A stretch of 7,662 nt of DNA from Chloroflexota bacterium (GTDB lineage Bacteria; Chloroflexota; Anaerolineae; Anaerolineales; DRMV01). The stretch spans positions 1-7,662 of the forward strand of contig JAADCW010000079.1 of assembly GCA_013154225.1 (NCBI GenBank), read 5' to 3'. Below the pieces are notes generated by a model, which made no database searches, was not told the origin of the DNA, and saw nothing but the letters and a program-made list of their open reading frames with translations. Numbering within the stretch: position 1 is the stretch's first letter; each line of letters opens with the position of its first letter. This document shows, in pieces, positions 1 to 7,062 of the stretch. The position numbers and the translations under genes are program-made.

Positions 1-1011
1 CGGGCAGACGTGCTCCAAGGGCTTTACGGCTACGACAACACGCCCTTCATCACTGATTTGCAACAACAAGGCTTTATCGTAGTGCCTCAAAGCCGCGCCA
101 ACTATCCCCGCACCGCGCTTTCTCTGCCCTCTTCCCTCAACATGGACTACATCCAAAACCTGATGCCCGGCATGGAAGACTCACCTTTTTGGTGGCGCGT
201 GTCTCCCCTTATCTCCGACAGCCGCACGTGGGAAATCCTCAAAGAAGCCGGATACATCAGCGTAGCTGTGGCTTCAGATTGGGCGCCAACGAACAACACC
301 AAAGCCGACGTCTACCTCCATCCCAAACCTTTGCACATCATCGGTTTCCCAGCCTATTACATCGCCACCACGCCCCTCAAAATCTTCGCGCCACTGCTTT
401 CACCCATCGCCTTTTTCACATCCACCTCCGGGCATCGGATGCTCATCAATTACGACTTTGACACCCTGGCCAACCTGCCCCCGACCTCACAGCCCAAATT
501 CGTCTTTGCGCACATCATCGCGCCGCACCCGCCCTTTGTGTTCGACGCGCAGGGGAACCCGCGTGACCCGGGCTATCCTTTCACTTTCAACGATGGCAAC
601 GACTTCCCCCAAAGCAAAGCCGTTTATCGCGAGGCTTACATCAACCAACTCCAATACATCAATCAACGGGTCGAAGACATGGTAGAAAGCATCCTGGCCA
701 ACGCCACCCGCCCCACGGTCATCATCATTCAATCCGACCACGGCCCCGGCCTCTACACCGACTTTTCTTCTGCCCAAAACACCTGCCTGTGGGAACGCCT
801 GTCCAATTTCACGGCCCTTTACCTCCCTGGCGTCTCCCCCCAAGACGTGCCTGAAGACCTCAACGCGGTCAACATCTTTCGCCTGGTGCTCAACACATAC
901 CTGGGCACGGACTTCCCTATGCTGGAAAACCGCCAATATTACCCCGAAAATCCTGGTTACATTTTCCGTTTGGAAGACGTCACCGACGAAATCAATCGTC
1001 CTTGCCCCTAA
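1..1011 (+). CDS. Sulfatase / alkaline-phosphatase-superfamily protein, 5' end cut by window edge
   Basis: Sequence shows: the frame is open from base 1 to a TAA at 1009-1011 (336 residues visible). A GTG at 10-12 is only an internal valine: the preceding codons (Arg-Ala-Asp) continue what I recognise as the conserved 'DGYxRxDVL...YGYDN' opening of this family, so the true start lies upstream. Family features in order are: an Asn-Tyr-Pro-Arg-Thr-Ala-Leu-Ser segment at 100-123, where the nucleophilic Thr/Ser would be expected; Ala-His-Ile-Ile-Ala-Pro-His-Pro-Pro-Phe at 508-537; and the metal-binding Ser-Asp-His-Gly at 733-744. An ERLSNFTALYLPG stretch near 793-831 is also typical. The family hydrolyses or transfers phosphate or sulfate esters, usually outside the membrane on surface polymers or lipids, and LTA synthase is a distant relative. 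No membrane span is visible in this part; N-terminal spans may lie outside the window. Its G+C content is lower than that of the operon it faces, and it converges with the YfhO-like gene with a 20-bp overlap. The fold is secure; the substrate is unknown. Confidence 0.85.
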   Translation, partial: RADVLQGLYGYDNTPFITDLQQQGFIVVPQSRANYPRTALSLPSSLNMDYIQNLMPGMEDSPFWWRVSPLISDSRTWEILKEAGYISVAVASDWAPTNNTKADVYLHPKPLHIIGFPAYYIATTPLKIFAPLLSPIAFFTSTSGHRMLINYDFDTLANLPPTSQPKFVFAHIIAPHPPFVFDAQGNPRDPGYPFTFNDGNDFPQSKAVYREAYINQLQYINQRVEDMVESILANATRPTVIIIQSDHGPGLYTDFSSAQNTCLWERLSNFTALYLPGVSPQDVPEDLNAVNIFRLVLNTYLGTDFPMLENRQYYPENPGYIFRLEDVTDEINRPCP

Positions 1012-3325
1012 ACGCAGCCCAAGGCCAACGCAAGCCACTGCGCCGTCCCAACACAGCCAAAGCCAGCAACGCCAACGCACTTACCATCGCGCCAACCCAC
1101 ACCTCAACAGGACGATAGGTCAGGGTGATTGTATGCGTGCCCGCGGGCACGGGCACAGCCCGAAAGAGATAATCTGCCCGATACAGGGGGACTTCCTGAC
1201 CATCCACCTCGGCCTTCCAGCCCGGATACCACGTTTCGGAAAAGACCACAAAGCCGCCGTCCTGCGGGGCTTGCACAAGCCAGCGTTCGTAATTGGGCGT
1301 TTGCACCTGAGCAGTTACCTGCCATTGGGTGCTGCATGCAGGGGGTGCGCTTTGAGGTGCGCCTTCCAGCACAACCACACACGACCACGCGGCGCCGCCT
1401 TCCTGGGCTCGGCGGGCTACCTCGCGCCAGGCTGATTCCCCATCCGAAACCCAGACAGCCCGCGGCACCCAACGCGCCTGCGGCTCCGCGGTGAGGGGGC
1501 GCCAAGTTACGGTATAGGGCGGGTCAGCCGCCACCTGGCCCAAAAGCCCTACGCCCAAGCGCGCCCAAAGCCGTGTGCGGGCTTCGGGTGGCTGGGCTGA
1601 GGCAGCTTCCACATAAGCAACATAACGCGCAGGCAGTAGGGGGTCAAAATTGTTGGCCGACGGCACACCATCCAACAAGGTCAAATTGGGGAGCATTGAC
1701 GCGCGCAAACTCGACCAGCCCTCGGGCGGGGGCGAAAAATCATCAAAGCGGAAATAATGCTGAAACTTCAACCGGTCTTCATCGGCTGGAGGCAAAAACA
1801 CCCGCCCGCCCTGGGCCTTTTGCACAGCCGCTGAGACCTCTGCCGGGGTAGGGCCGTAAACATCCTGCGCCCGCACCGCGGGGTTGAGCCCCCAACCCGC
1901 GACCAGCAAATCCAGAGCTGTCCAGCCCGCTACGGCCCAACGCCACCAAGTCGGGATCGCCGAGCCTTTCCGCGGGGCTGTAAGGGCCAAAGCGCCCACG
2001 CCCAACCCCCACAAGCCAGCCAGCGCCATAGCCCGCACAAAAGTTGCCTTGACATCACCCATCAACAGCCAGGCCAGCCCAGCCCCCAAGGCCACAGCAA
2101 ACGCGCCCGCCGTGCCCAGGCGGGTCCAATACAGTGCCCGGGCTTCAGGGCGCCGCCAGCGCGCCACGCCAAGCCCCGCCAGCACAGCCAGCGCCATCTC
2201 AGGCCACAGCAGCCAACGCGCAGGGGCTTTGAACGCGTCGAACGTGGGCACATGATGGTAAAGTGCCATAAACACCGGCGTGTTCTTTCCCAAGGCCAAC
2301 AGGAAACCCACCACCAGGGCCACCACAGCCCACCGCACTACCCGCCGCGGGCGACCTCGCCAAAGGGCATAAATGCCCAAAAGCAACGGCAGTAGCCCCA
2401 CATAAGCCGCGTCTTCCCAAAAGGCGCCGTAGCCCCAATACGTGCCCCGGGCAGGGGTGCCAAACGCATCGGGCGCGACGAGGGTCAGAAAATGCCACGG
2501 CCAAAAGGAATAATCCAAAGCCCATGAAGGCGCGCCGCCAGCCCGTTGGGATTGCTGGAGATATACCGCGGTCGGCAGCCATTCCACCGCGGCCAAAGCC
2601 GTGCCCAGCAAGGCTGCCCCAGCCAGAGACAACAGCCCCCGCCAATAGGGTTTGCGCAGCCAAAACAGGCTCCAAAGCGCCACCAGCAAAGCGCTGTACC
2701 ATGCGGTTTGCGCGTGCCCGGCCAAAAGTTCCAGCCCCCAGAAAAGGGCCAGGAAAAAGGTCTCCCGACGCCGCGGGTGCTGGGCCACCCTGCGGGCTGC
2801 CCACAACATCCACGGAAGCCAGGCTGCGGCCGCGTTGATGCTAAAAAAGCCCAAACGGGCTACCAAATAGCCCGAAAGGGCATAAGCCAGCCCGCCAACG
2901 GTAGGTGCGGGTTCTTCCAGGGCAAAGTCGTCCAAAAGTTTTGCTGTCCCCCAACCAGCCAGGGCTAAGTGCAACGCCGCCAAAAGGCCGTGGGCCCAAG
3001 CCAAGCCAGCCCGCTTCCCCAACATTGCGAAAGGCAACAACAGCCAGTTAGGCGGATAGAGCAGCGCGCTTTGGTAATTGGCAAACAGGGGCGCGCCTGC
3101 CCCCAACAGCGGGTTCCACAAAGGCAAATGCCCTGAGCGCAGGGTTTCCCACGCCCACCAGTGCCACGGCACAAACTGCAAAGAAGGTGTGCCCCAAAAA
3201 AGCGCATAACCCGGCCGCAAAGCCGGCGCCAACAGCACCAACGGCGCCAGCCACAGCAACAGCCGCGGGGAAATTTTGCCCAAGCGCTTATACAAAGCAG
3301 CACAACATGCGAACCGAAGTTTCAC
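992..3325 (-). CDS. YfhO-family polytopic membrane protein, downstream copy (Y2)
   Basis: A 777-residue membrane protein, probably a GT-C-type glycosyltransferase or a derivative of one. I chose the GTG at 3325 rather than the in-frame GTG at 3331 because it gives a GTGA overlap with the upstream stop and sits 7 nt after a GAGG; the outer GTG would leave only 1 nt. Visible landmarks: a first span at about residues 21-38; LPLWNP (67-72) followed by a G-A-P-L...N-Y-Q-S...Y-P-P motif to residue 92, the signature loop of the family; A-G-H-A-Q (202-206); F-K-A-P-A-R (365-370); about 12-14 spans to residue 480; a soluble outside region (about 481-740) ending in YPGWKAEVDG (700-709) and PAGTHTITL (727-735); and a last span at about 742-760. 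Oddity: the acidic residue expected in the first outside loop is Thr46 here, whereas the upstream paralogue has Asp53 at that place. The only cysteines outside the N-terminus are Cys649 and Cys664. It is the last gene of the visible operon. Family assignment is firm; activity and substrate are unknown. Confidence 0.85.
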   Translation of the reverse strand: MKLRFACCAALYKRLGKISPRLLLWLAPLVLLAPALRPGYALFWGTPSLQFVPWHWWAWETLRSGHLPLWNPLLGAGAPLFANYQSALLYPPNWLLLPFAMLGKRAGLAWAHGLLAALHLALAGWGTAKLLDDFALEEPAPTVGGLAYALSGYLVARLGFFSINAAAAWLPWMLWAARRVAQHPRRRETFFLALFWGLELLAGHAQTAWYSALLVALWSLFWLRKPYWRGLLSLAGAALLGTALAAVEWLPTAVYLQQSQRAGGAPSWALDYSFWPWHFLTLVAPDAFGTPARGTYWGYGAFWEDAAYVGLLPLLLGIYALWRGRPRRVVRWAVVALVVGFLLALGKNTPVFMALYHHVPTFDAFKAPARWLLWPEMALAVLAGLGVARWRRPEARALYWTRLGTAGAFAVALGAGLAWLLMGDVKATFVRAMALAGLWGLGVGALALTAPRKGSAIPTWWRWAVAGWTALDLLVAGWGLNPAVRAQDVYGPTPAEVSAAVQKAQGGRVFLPPADEDRLKFQHYFRFDDFSPPPEGWSSLRASMLPNLTLLDGVPSANNFDPLLPARYVAYVEAASAQPPEARTRLWARLGVGLLGQVAADPPYTVTWRPLTAEPQARWVPRAVWVSDGESAWREVARRAQEGGAAWSCVVVLEGAPQSAPPACSTQWQVTAQVQTPNYERWLVQAPQDGGFVVFSETWYPGWKAEVDGQEVPLYRADYLFRAVPVPAGTHTITLTYRPVEVWVGAMVSALALLALAVLGRRSGLRWPWAAFRGKDD

Positions 3326-4950
3326 GGACACACCTCAAAAAAAGCATAGGCTTCGTTGTTATAGCGCAGGCACAGGAACGCCGCTGAAGTGGGCTGCCAG
3401 GCGCCCAGATCTCGCTCAGCAGGGCCCCAGAAAACCCATCGAATGCGCTGTTCGGTCAAAAAATCCCGGCGCCAGTCATCCGACACAGCAGGATCAAAAA
3501 ATCGGTGCAAGTTTTGCCGTTGGGTTTCCAGATAAGGGCTTTCAGGCCCCAGGCCGGCAATGACCCGCACAGGCGCCCAGGCCGGAAGCGCGTTTCCGGT
3601 GGTGTATGCAGCCAACACGCCATCGCCGTTTTGGGCTTGCGCGGCCAAAGCCTGGAACGCCGCGACCTCGGCTTGGGGCAGAAAAACCGGTTGCTGCGGC
3701 GTGAGTGCAGGCCGAAAGAGTTGCGCCCAAAAGAGCAAATTAGGGAGCACAGCCAACCCCAAAAGGGCTGTGCTTCCCCACAGCAGGCGTTTGGCCTGCC
3801 GCGCCCGCGGGGATGCCCGCCCTTGCTCAGAACCACGCGCCCGCTCAGCCCATCCCACAGCCACCAACGCGCTTACAGCAACCCAAACACCATCGGCTAA
3901 GCGGCGTTGCACCGTAAGGGGCGCGTACAGCAACACAGGCAGCAAAAGCACCCACAGCCAGGGCAACGCCTTGCGCCATCCTCCGCGTAGCCAATAGCGC
4001 CGCCCCCACCAGGCAAAAGGCAACAGCCAACCATACGCGAAAAGATATTGCCAGGGCGGTGGCGAGGGAATGAGATTTTGCGCATTCCAAACCCGCAAGT
4101 ATTCTCGGCTATACGAAAGGACGGCGTAAAACACACTCCAAAGCATAGCCACGCCCCAGGCCGGCGCGGCCATCCGCACCCAACGCTGCCAGGCCAACTT
4201 TGCCCCCTTCCTGCCAGAGCGCCACCCCTGCCATACCAAAGGCACACCACCCCACACCGAGAGCAGGGCCAGCAACGGTACCAGTTCCAGGGGGTGCAAC
4301 CAGCCCAAAATCAGCGTGAGCAGCGCGGCGTGCCAGGCCGCCTTTGGGTGGCGGGCAGTGAGTATTCGTCGCAAAATCCACAAAAGCAGGGCTCTGGCCC
4401 AGGTTAGATGCGGCAGTAGCAAAGCCGCCAAAAAGCCGTAGGTTTCGGGGGAATAAAAGCACAGAGGGCCAGCCCAACCCAAATGGACAAAGGGCGCCAG
4501 CAACCACCCCAACCCTGCGCCCGCGGTGGCCAGCACCGTGCCCCAACGCCGCCAACGCTCTGCAGCCAAAAACAAGGCCAAAAAATCGTACGTGGCCAGC
4601 ACCAACGCCACCACGCCCAGCAAACGCACCCAATGGAAAAGCACCGTCAATTGCAAATGAAGGGCCTGCCCTGCGGCCAGTTTACCCAGCCACAGATAAG
4701 GCAAAAACACCGGCAGTGAATCCACAGGCCACGTGGTGTAAGGCGGGCGAAAAAGCCAGGCCCCCTGGGACCCCAACAGCATCTTGGCAATGTACGAATT
4801 GCCGTCTTCCAACCCCACCAGAAAGCCGCTAAAACGCCACGCCTGCCCCTGTGCTTGCCAGGCCGCAGCATAAGGCAACGCGGTCAGCAGGGTCAGGAAC
4901 CCGCCATAAGCCAGCACCCAGAGGCGTTGGCGAAAATAGGCCCGCCTCAT
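3322..4950 (-). CDS. Polytopic membrane protein with C-terminal outside domain, possibly GT-C-like (X2)
   Basis: A 542-residue protein starting at ATG 4950-4948, which overlaps the preceding TGA as ATGA and has GGAGG 7 nt upstream. About 10-12 hydrophobic segments fill residues 11-410 and a soluble domain follows (about 415-542). After the first span comes Leu-Glu-Asp-Gly-Asn-Ser-Tyr-Ile-Ala-Lys-Met (47-57), then L-F-R-P-P-Y-T (66-72). I recognise this arrangement from uncharacterised Chloroflexota membrane proteins; the Glu48/Asp49 pair sits where GT-C enzymes carry their catalytic acid, but that role is inference. Near the end of the membrane part is V-Q-R-R-L-A-D-G (347-354). The tail contains V-L-A-A-Y-T-T-G (445-452) and W-G-P-A-E-R-D-L-G (508-516). 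These match corresponding stretches of the first, truncated operon gene (QRRFLMG; VLAAPETG; LGPRERALG), so the two are probably paralogues. It is flanked on both sides by YfhO-family genes through 4-nt overlaps. Function unknown; a lipid-linked sugar transferase is the best guess. Confidence 0.7.
   Translation of the reverse strand: MRRAYFRQRLWVLAYGGFLTLLTALPYAAAWQAQGQAWRFSGFLVGLEDGNSYIAKMLLGSQGAWLFRPPYTTWPVDSLPVFLPYLWLGKLAAGQALHLQLTVLFHWVRLLGVVALVLATYDFLALFLAAERWRRWGTVLATAGAGLGWLLAPFVHLGWAGPLCFYSPETYGFLAALLLPHLTWARALLLWILRRILTARHPKAAWHAALLTLILGWLHPLELVPLLALLSVWGGVPLVWQGWRSGRKGAKLAWQRWVRMAAPAWGVAMLWSVFYAVLSYSREYLRVWNAQNLIPSPPPWQYLFAYGWLLPFAWWGRRYWLRGGWRKALPWLWVLLLPVLLYAPLTVQRRLADGVWVAVSALVAVGWAERARGSEQGRASPRARQAKRLLWGSTALLGLAVLPNLLFWAQLFRPALTPQQPVFLPQAEVAAFQALAAQAQNGDGVLAAYTTGNALPAWAPVRVIAGLGPESPYLETQRQNLHRFFDPAVSDDWRRDFLTEQRIRWVFWGPAERDLGAWQPTSAAFLCLRYNNEAYAFFEVCP
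3333..3336 (-). promoter_or_regulatory. Shine-Dalgarno site of the downstream YfhO-like gene
   Basis: On the minus strand GAGG (extended GAGGTG, 3336-3331) lies 7 nt before the GTG at 3325-3323 and only 1 nt before the GTG at 3331. It therefore decides the start. It lies within the last codons (Glu-Val) of the preceding gene, just after a run of seven Ts (3343-3337), which should keep the local mRNA weakly structured. Confidence 0.7.
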
Positions 4951-7055
4951 CGCCCGGCCTCCGACGCGGCTTTCAAGCCAGCAAAACGCGGCTCAAAAAG
5001 CACCCAAAGCCAGCCCACAAGCGCGGCCAAAAGCCCTAAGGCCAAATCCCACGGGCGGAAACGCCACACTACTGTATGTGTGCCCGCATCCAAAGGCACG
5101 CTACGCAAAATCCGATAGGCGGTTTGGGCCTCGACGGCCTTGCCATCCACGCTCACCTGCCAGCCAGGGTATGCAATTTCCGAAAGCACCAAATCTCCCG
5201 GGCCTGAAGCTGTGATGGTGATGCGGTTGGGCGTCCAGTGAAGGGCATCCACAGGCCGCCAGCCATCGCCCTGTTCCACCCAGGCCCGCGGCCGCACCTG
5301 GGGGTTGCGGTACACCCAAAGGCCGTCCTGCTGAGCCCACAGGGTAAAATCCGCGCGCGCCGGCAAGGGGAATTCCGCCACCACGTACGCCACGTTGAGC
5401 AGGCCCAGCAAATCCGCTCGGGGCACGGCTTGCCGATTAGTGGACAGATCATCCAGATCCAGCGGTGGCACAATGACGGTATAGGCATCCCACCAAAGGC
5501 CGCTGGCCTCTTTCATGAAATCCGCGTACGACGCCAGCACCAGTGGATCTACACCATTGGCGAGTTCCCAACCTTGGGCGGCCGCGACCTGCTGGGGAAT
5601 GCTGTATGAAGGGGTGTAAAAACGAAACCGCGGTTGGGTCTGAGAAGCCGCCTCTTCAAGCACGGGGGCAGGCTGTAACAAGGGCGCAAAGTCTCGCGGT
5701 GCGACCAGATGCGCATCGAAGGCCAACAAATCCACCGCTATCACAAGCGCCCAAACCCAGAGGGCGTAGGACTTATGCGGATGTGTGCGCCAGGCCACCA
5801 GCCCCGCGACCAGCCAAAACGCGCTGCTCGCGGCCATGAAGGTATCGCCAATCAGCAGGCCCGACAACAGCGTTGCGGAAAAACCCAACACAACGATGGC
5901 AAACCAAAGCAAATTGCGCCGTTTTTGCCAAGGCAAAGGCCACGACACGGTCAGGGCTTCCCAACCTGCCGCAGCGGCCACAGCCACGGCAAACCCCAAG
6001 AGGAAAAGCCCCCTCGGGGGCACCCGCAGCCAGGATATGCCCGGCAAATGCGCCAGCCACTTCAGGCCTGGAATGTATTCCCCCAAAGCCCACACCAACA
6101 CAGCAAGGGATACAGCCGCCCAAAAGCGTGCCCGCCCACGCAACCAGGCCGCAGAAGCCAAAAGCACCGCGCCAGCGCCCACATAAGTTACCCATTCGGT
6201 CATGCCCCCAATGGGCACCACCACGCCCAACAACCGCGACCAGGGCAGGGAAAACAGCAAGACATCCTGCGCGGTCAGGCTGGCGCGAGTGCTCAGATGG
6301 GTGTAGCGCAGAAGGGGAAAGGCCAAAGGTGCAGCCAACAAGCCAGCAATGAGGCCCTCAGTCAGCCAAACACGCATCAAAACGCGGCCTTCACGCCTGT
6401 GTTTTTTGGCTTCCCAGGCCGCCCACAACACGCCAGCATACACAGCCCAACGGGGATCAGCCAAAAAGATCAACGCCAACACCACCCCTGGGCGGAGCAA
6501 ACGACCGCGGCGCTCAGAAGCAAACAACAGCCAGGGTGTCCACGCGACAGCATACAGCAGGGTAAGATGGCCGCCAGCCCAATGCGCCCAAATCTTTCCA
6601 AAGCCCAACCAGGCCAACGCGGCAAGGAAAGCGCCTTTTTCTTTCCTACCCAAGGCCCGCAAAAAGGCATACATGCCCCATGCGCTCAACAGCCAGTGCA
6701 CCCCCACGGTCAGCGTCACGCCCCAAGGCAAAGGCAAAACCACGCCCAGCCAGCCAGGCAAATACCAGAGCCCGCTCAACGGATCCGCGTAAAAAGGGTA
6801 GCCGCTGTAATACGTCGGCGCCCACAAAGGCAGGGTGTGCCAATGAGTCAATGCTCGGCGCAGGTAAAGAATTTGCGGAAAATGCGCGACAACAAGGTCA
6901 GAAAAAGCCCCATTGACCGGGTAAGGCACCCGATTAGCCTGCGGCCCCAGCAGCAATACCAGCCAACCGCCCCAGATCAGCCACATCCAAAGCCGAGGGC
7001 GAGGGATGGATCCAGAACGGTGTATTGGGGTCGAAGTGTGGGAATCAGCAGACAT
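4947..7055 (-). CDS. YfhO-family polytopic membrane protein, upstream copy (Y1)
   Basis: A 702-residue member of the same family as the gene ending at 992. I favour ATG 7055-7053, preceded by GAGG at 3 nt; the alternative is TTG 7064-7062, which would form a TTGA overlap with the preceding stop and add three residues (Met-Arg-Leu) but lacks a Shine-Dalgarno site. Landmarks: a polar N-terminus (1-20); a first span (22-40); an outside-loop motif F-S-D-L-V-V-A-H-F-P-Q (51-61) with Asp53 as candidate catalytic acid; LPLWAP (75-80) and the S-G-Y-P...Y-L-P-G-W-L segment to residue 103; G-G-H-L-T (161-165) followed by A-W-T-P-W (171-175); R-V-P-P-R (344-348), matching APAR of the other copy; about 12-13 spans to residue 447; an outside domain (about 448-667) with NGVDPL (500-505), YPGWQVSVDG (629-638) and DAGTHTVVW (656-664); and a last span (668-687). 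The 'GHAQ' of the other copy is replaced by A-D-P-R-W (199-203). In GT-C-type enzymes this layout serves transfer of a sugar from a polyprenyl-phosphate donor on the outer face. Family assignment is firm; substrate unknown. Confidence 0.85.
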   Translation of the reverse strand: MSADSHTSTPIHRSGSIPRPRLWMWLIWGGWLVLLLGPQANRVPYPVNGAFSDLVVAHFPQILYLRRALTHWHTLPLWAPTYYSGYPFYADPLSGLWYLPGWLGVVLPLPWGVTLTVGVHWLLSAWGMYAFLRALGRKEKGAFLAALAWLGFGKIWAHWAGGHLTLLYAVAWTPWLLFASERRGRLLRPGVVLALIFLADPRWAVYAGVLWAAWEAKKHRREGRVLMRVWLTEGLIAGLLAAPLAFPLLRYTHLSTRASLTAQDVLLFSLPWSRLLGVVVPIGGMTEWVTYVGAGAVLLASAAWLRGRARFWAAVSLAVLVWALGEYIPGLKWLAHLPGISWLRVPPRGLFLLGFAVAVAAAAGWEALTVSWPLPWQKRRNLLWFAIVVLGFSATLLSGLLIGDTFMAASSAFWLVAGLVAWRTHPHKSYALWVWALVIAVDLLAFDAHLVAPRDFAPLLQPAPVLEEAASQTQPRFRFYTPSYSIPQQVAAAQGWELANGVDPLVLASYADFMKEASGLWWDAYTVIVPPLDLDDLSTNRQAVPRADLLGLLNVAYVVAEFPLPARADFTLWAQQDGLWVYRNPQVRPRAWVEQGDGWRPVDALHWTPNRITITASGPGDLVLSEIAYPGWQVSVDGKAVEAQTAYRILRSVPLDAGTHTVVWRFRPWDLALGLLAALVGWLWVLFEPRFAGLKAASEAGR
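4958..4962 (-). promoter_or_regulatory. Shine-Dalgarno site of the 542-aa membrane protein gene
   Basis: GGAGG on the minus strand lies 7 nt before the ATG at 4950-4948 and inside the last codons of the upstream YfhO-like gene. Together with the ATGA stop/start overlap (4950-4947) it supports this start and coupled translation. Confidence 0.7.
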
Positions 7056-7058
7056 AAG

Positions 7059-7062
7059 CCTC
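7059..7062 (-). promoter_or_regulatory. Shine-Dalgarno site with embedded stop codon before the upstream YfhO-like gene
   Basis: On the minus strand TTGAGG contains the TGA stop (7063-7061) of the preceding gene and the GAGG (7062-7059), followed by three bases and ATG 7055-7053. The 3-nt spacing is short but usable. Terminating ribosomes sit directly on the next initiation site, which favours re-initiation. The rival TTG start at 7064 would need a site further upstream, and none is seen. Confidence 0.5.

Noticed and set aside
10..12. GTG at 10 as the start of the sulfatase-like gene
   Set aside because: The frame is open to base 1 and the codons before it continue a conserved family motif; the membrane-proximal N-terminal part must lie outside the window.
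1136..1151. Perfect 16-bp palindrome CGTGCCCGCGGGCACG
   Set aside because: It lies inside the codons for the conserved Pro-Ala-Gly-Thr-His motif of the downstream YfhO-like protein. The upstream copy encodes the same motif without the palindrome, so it is most likely coding coincidence. There is no T-run after it that would make a terminator.
2199..2813. Minus-strand open frame of 204 codons inside the downstream YfhO-like gene, and a 197-codon minus-strand frame at 487-1080 opposite the sulfatase-like gene
   Set aside because: Both are out-of-frame or antisense shadows of well-supported genes and show no family motifs or credible start context.
3322..3345. Seven-T run near the end of the 542-aa gene as a slippage site fusing it to the next gene
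   Set aside because: A -1 shift or an added T gives an immediate TGA (3337-3335) and a lost T leads into the third frame, so no fusion with the downstream gene results.
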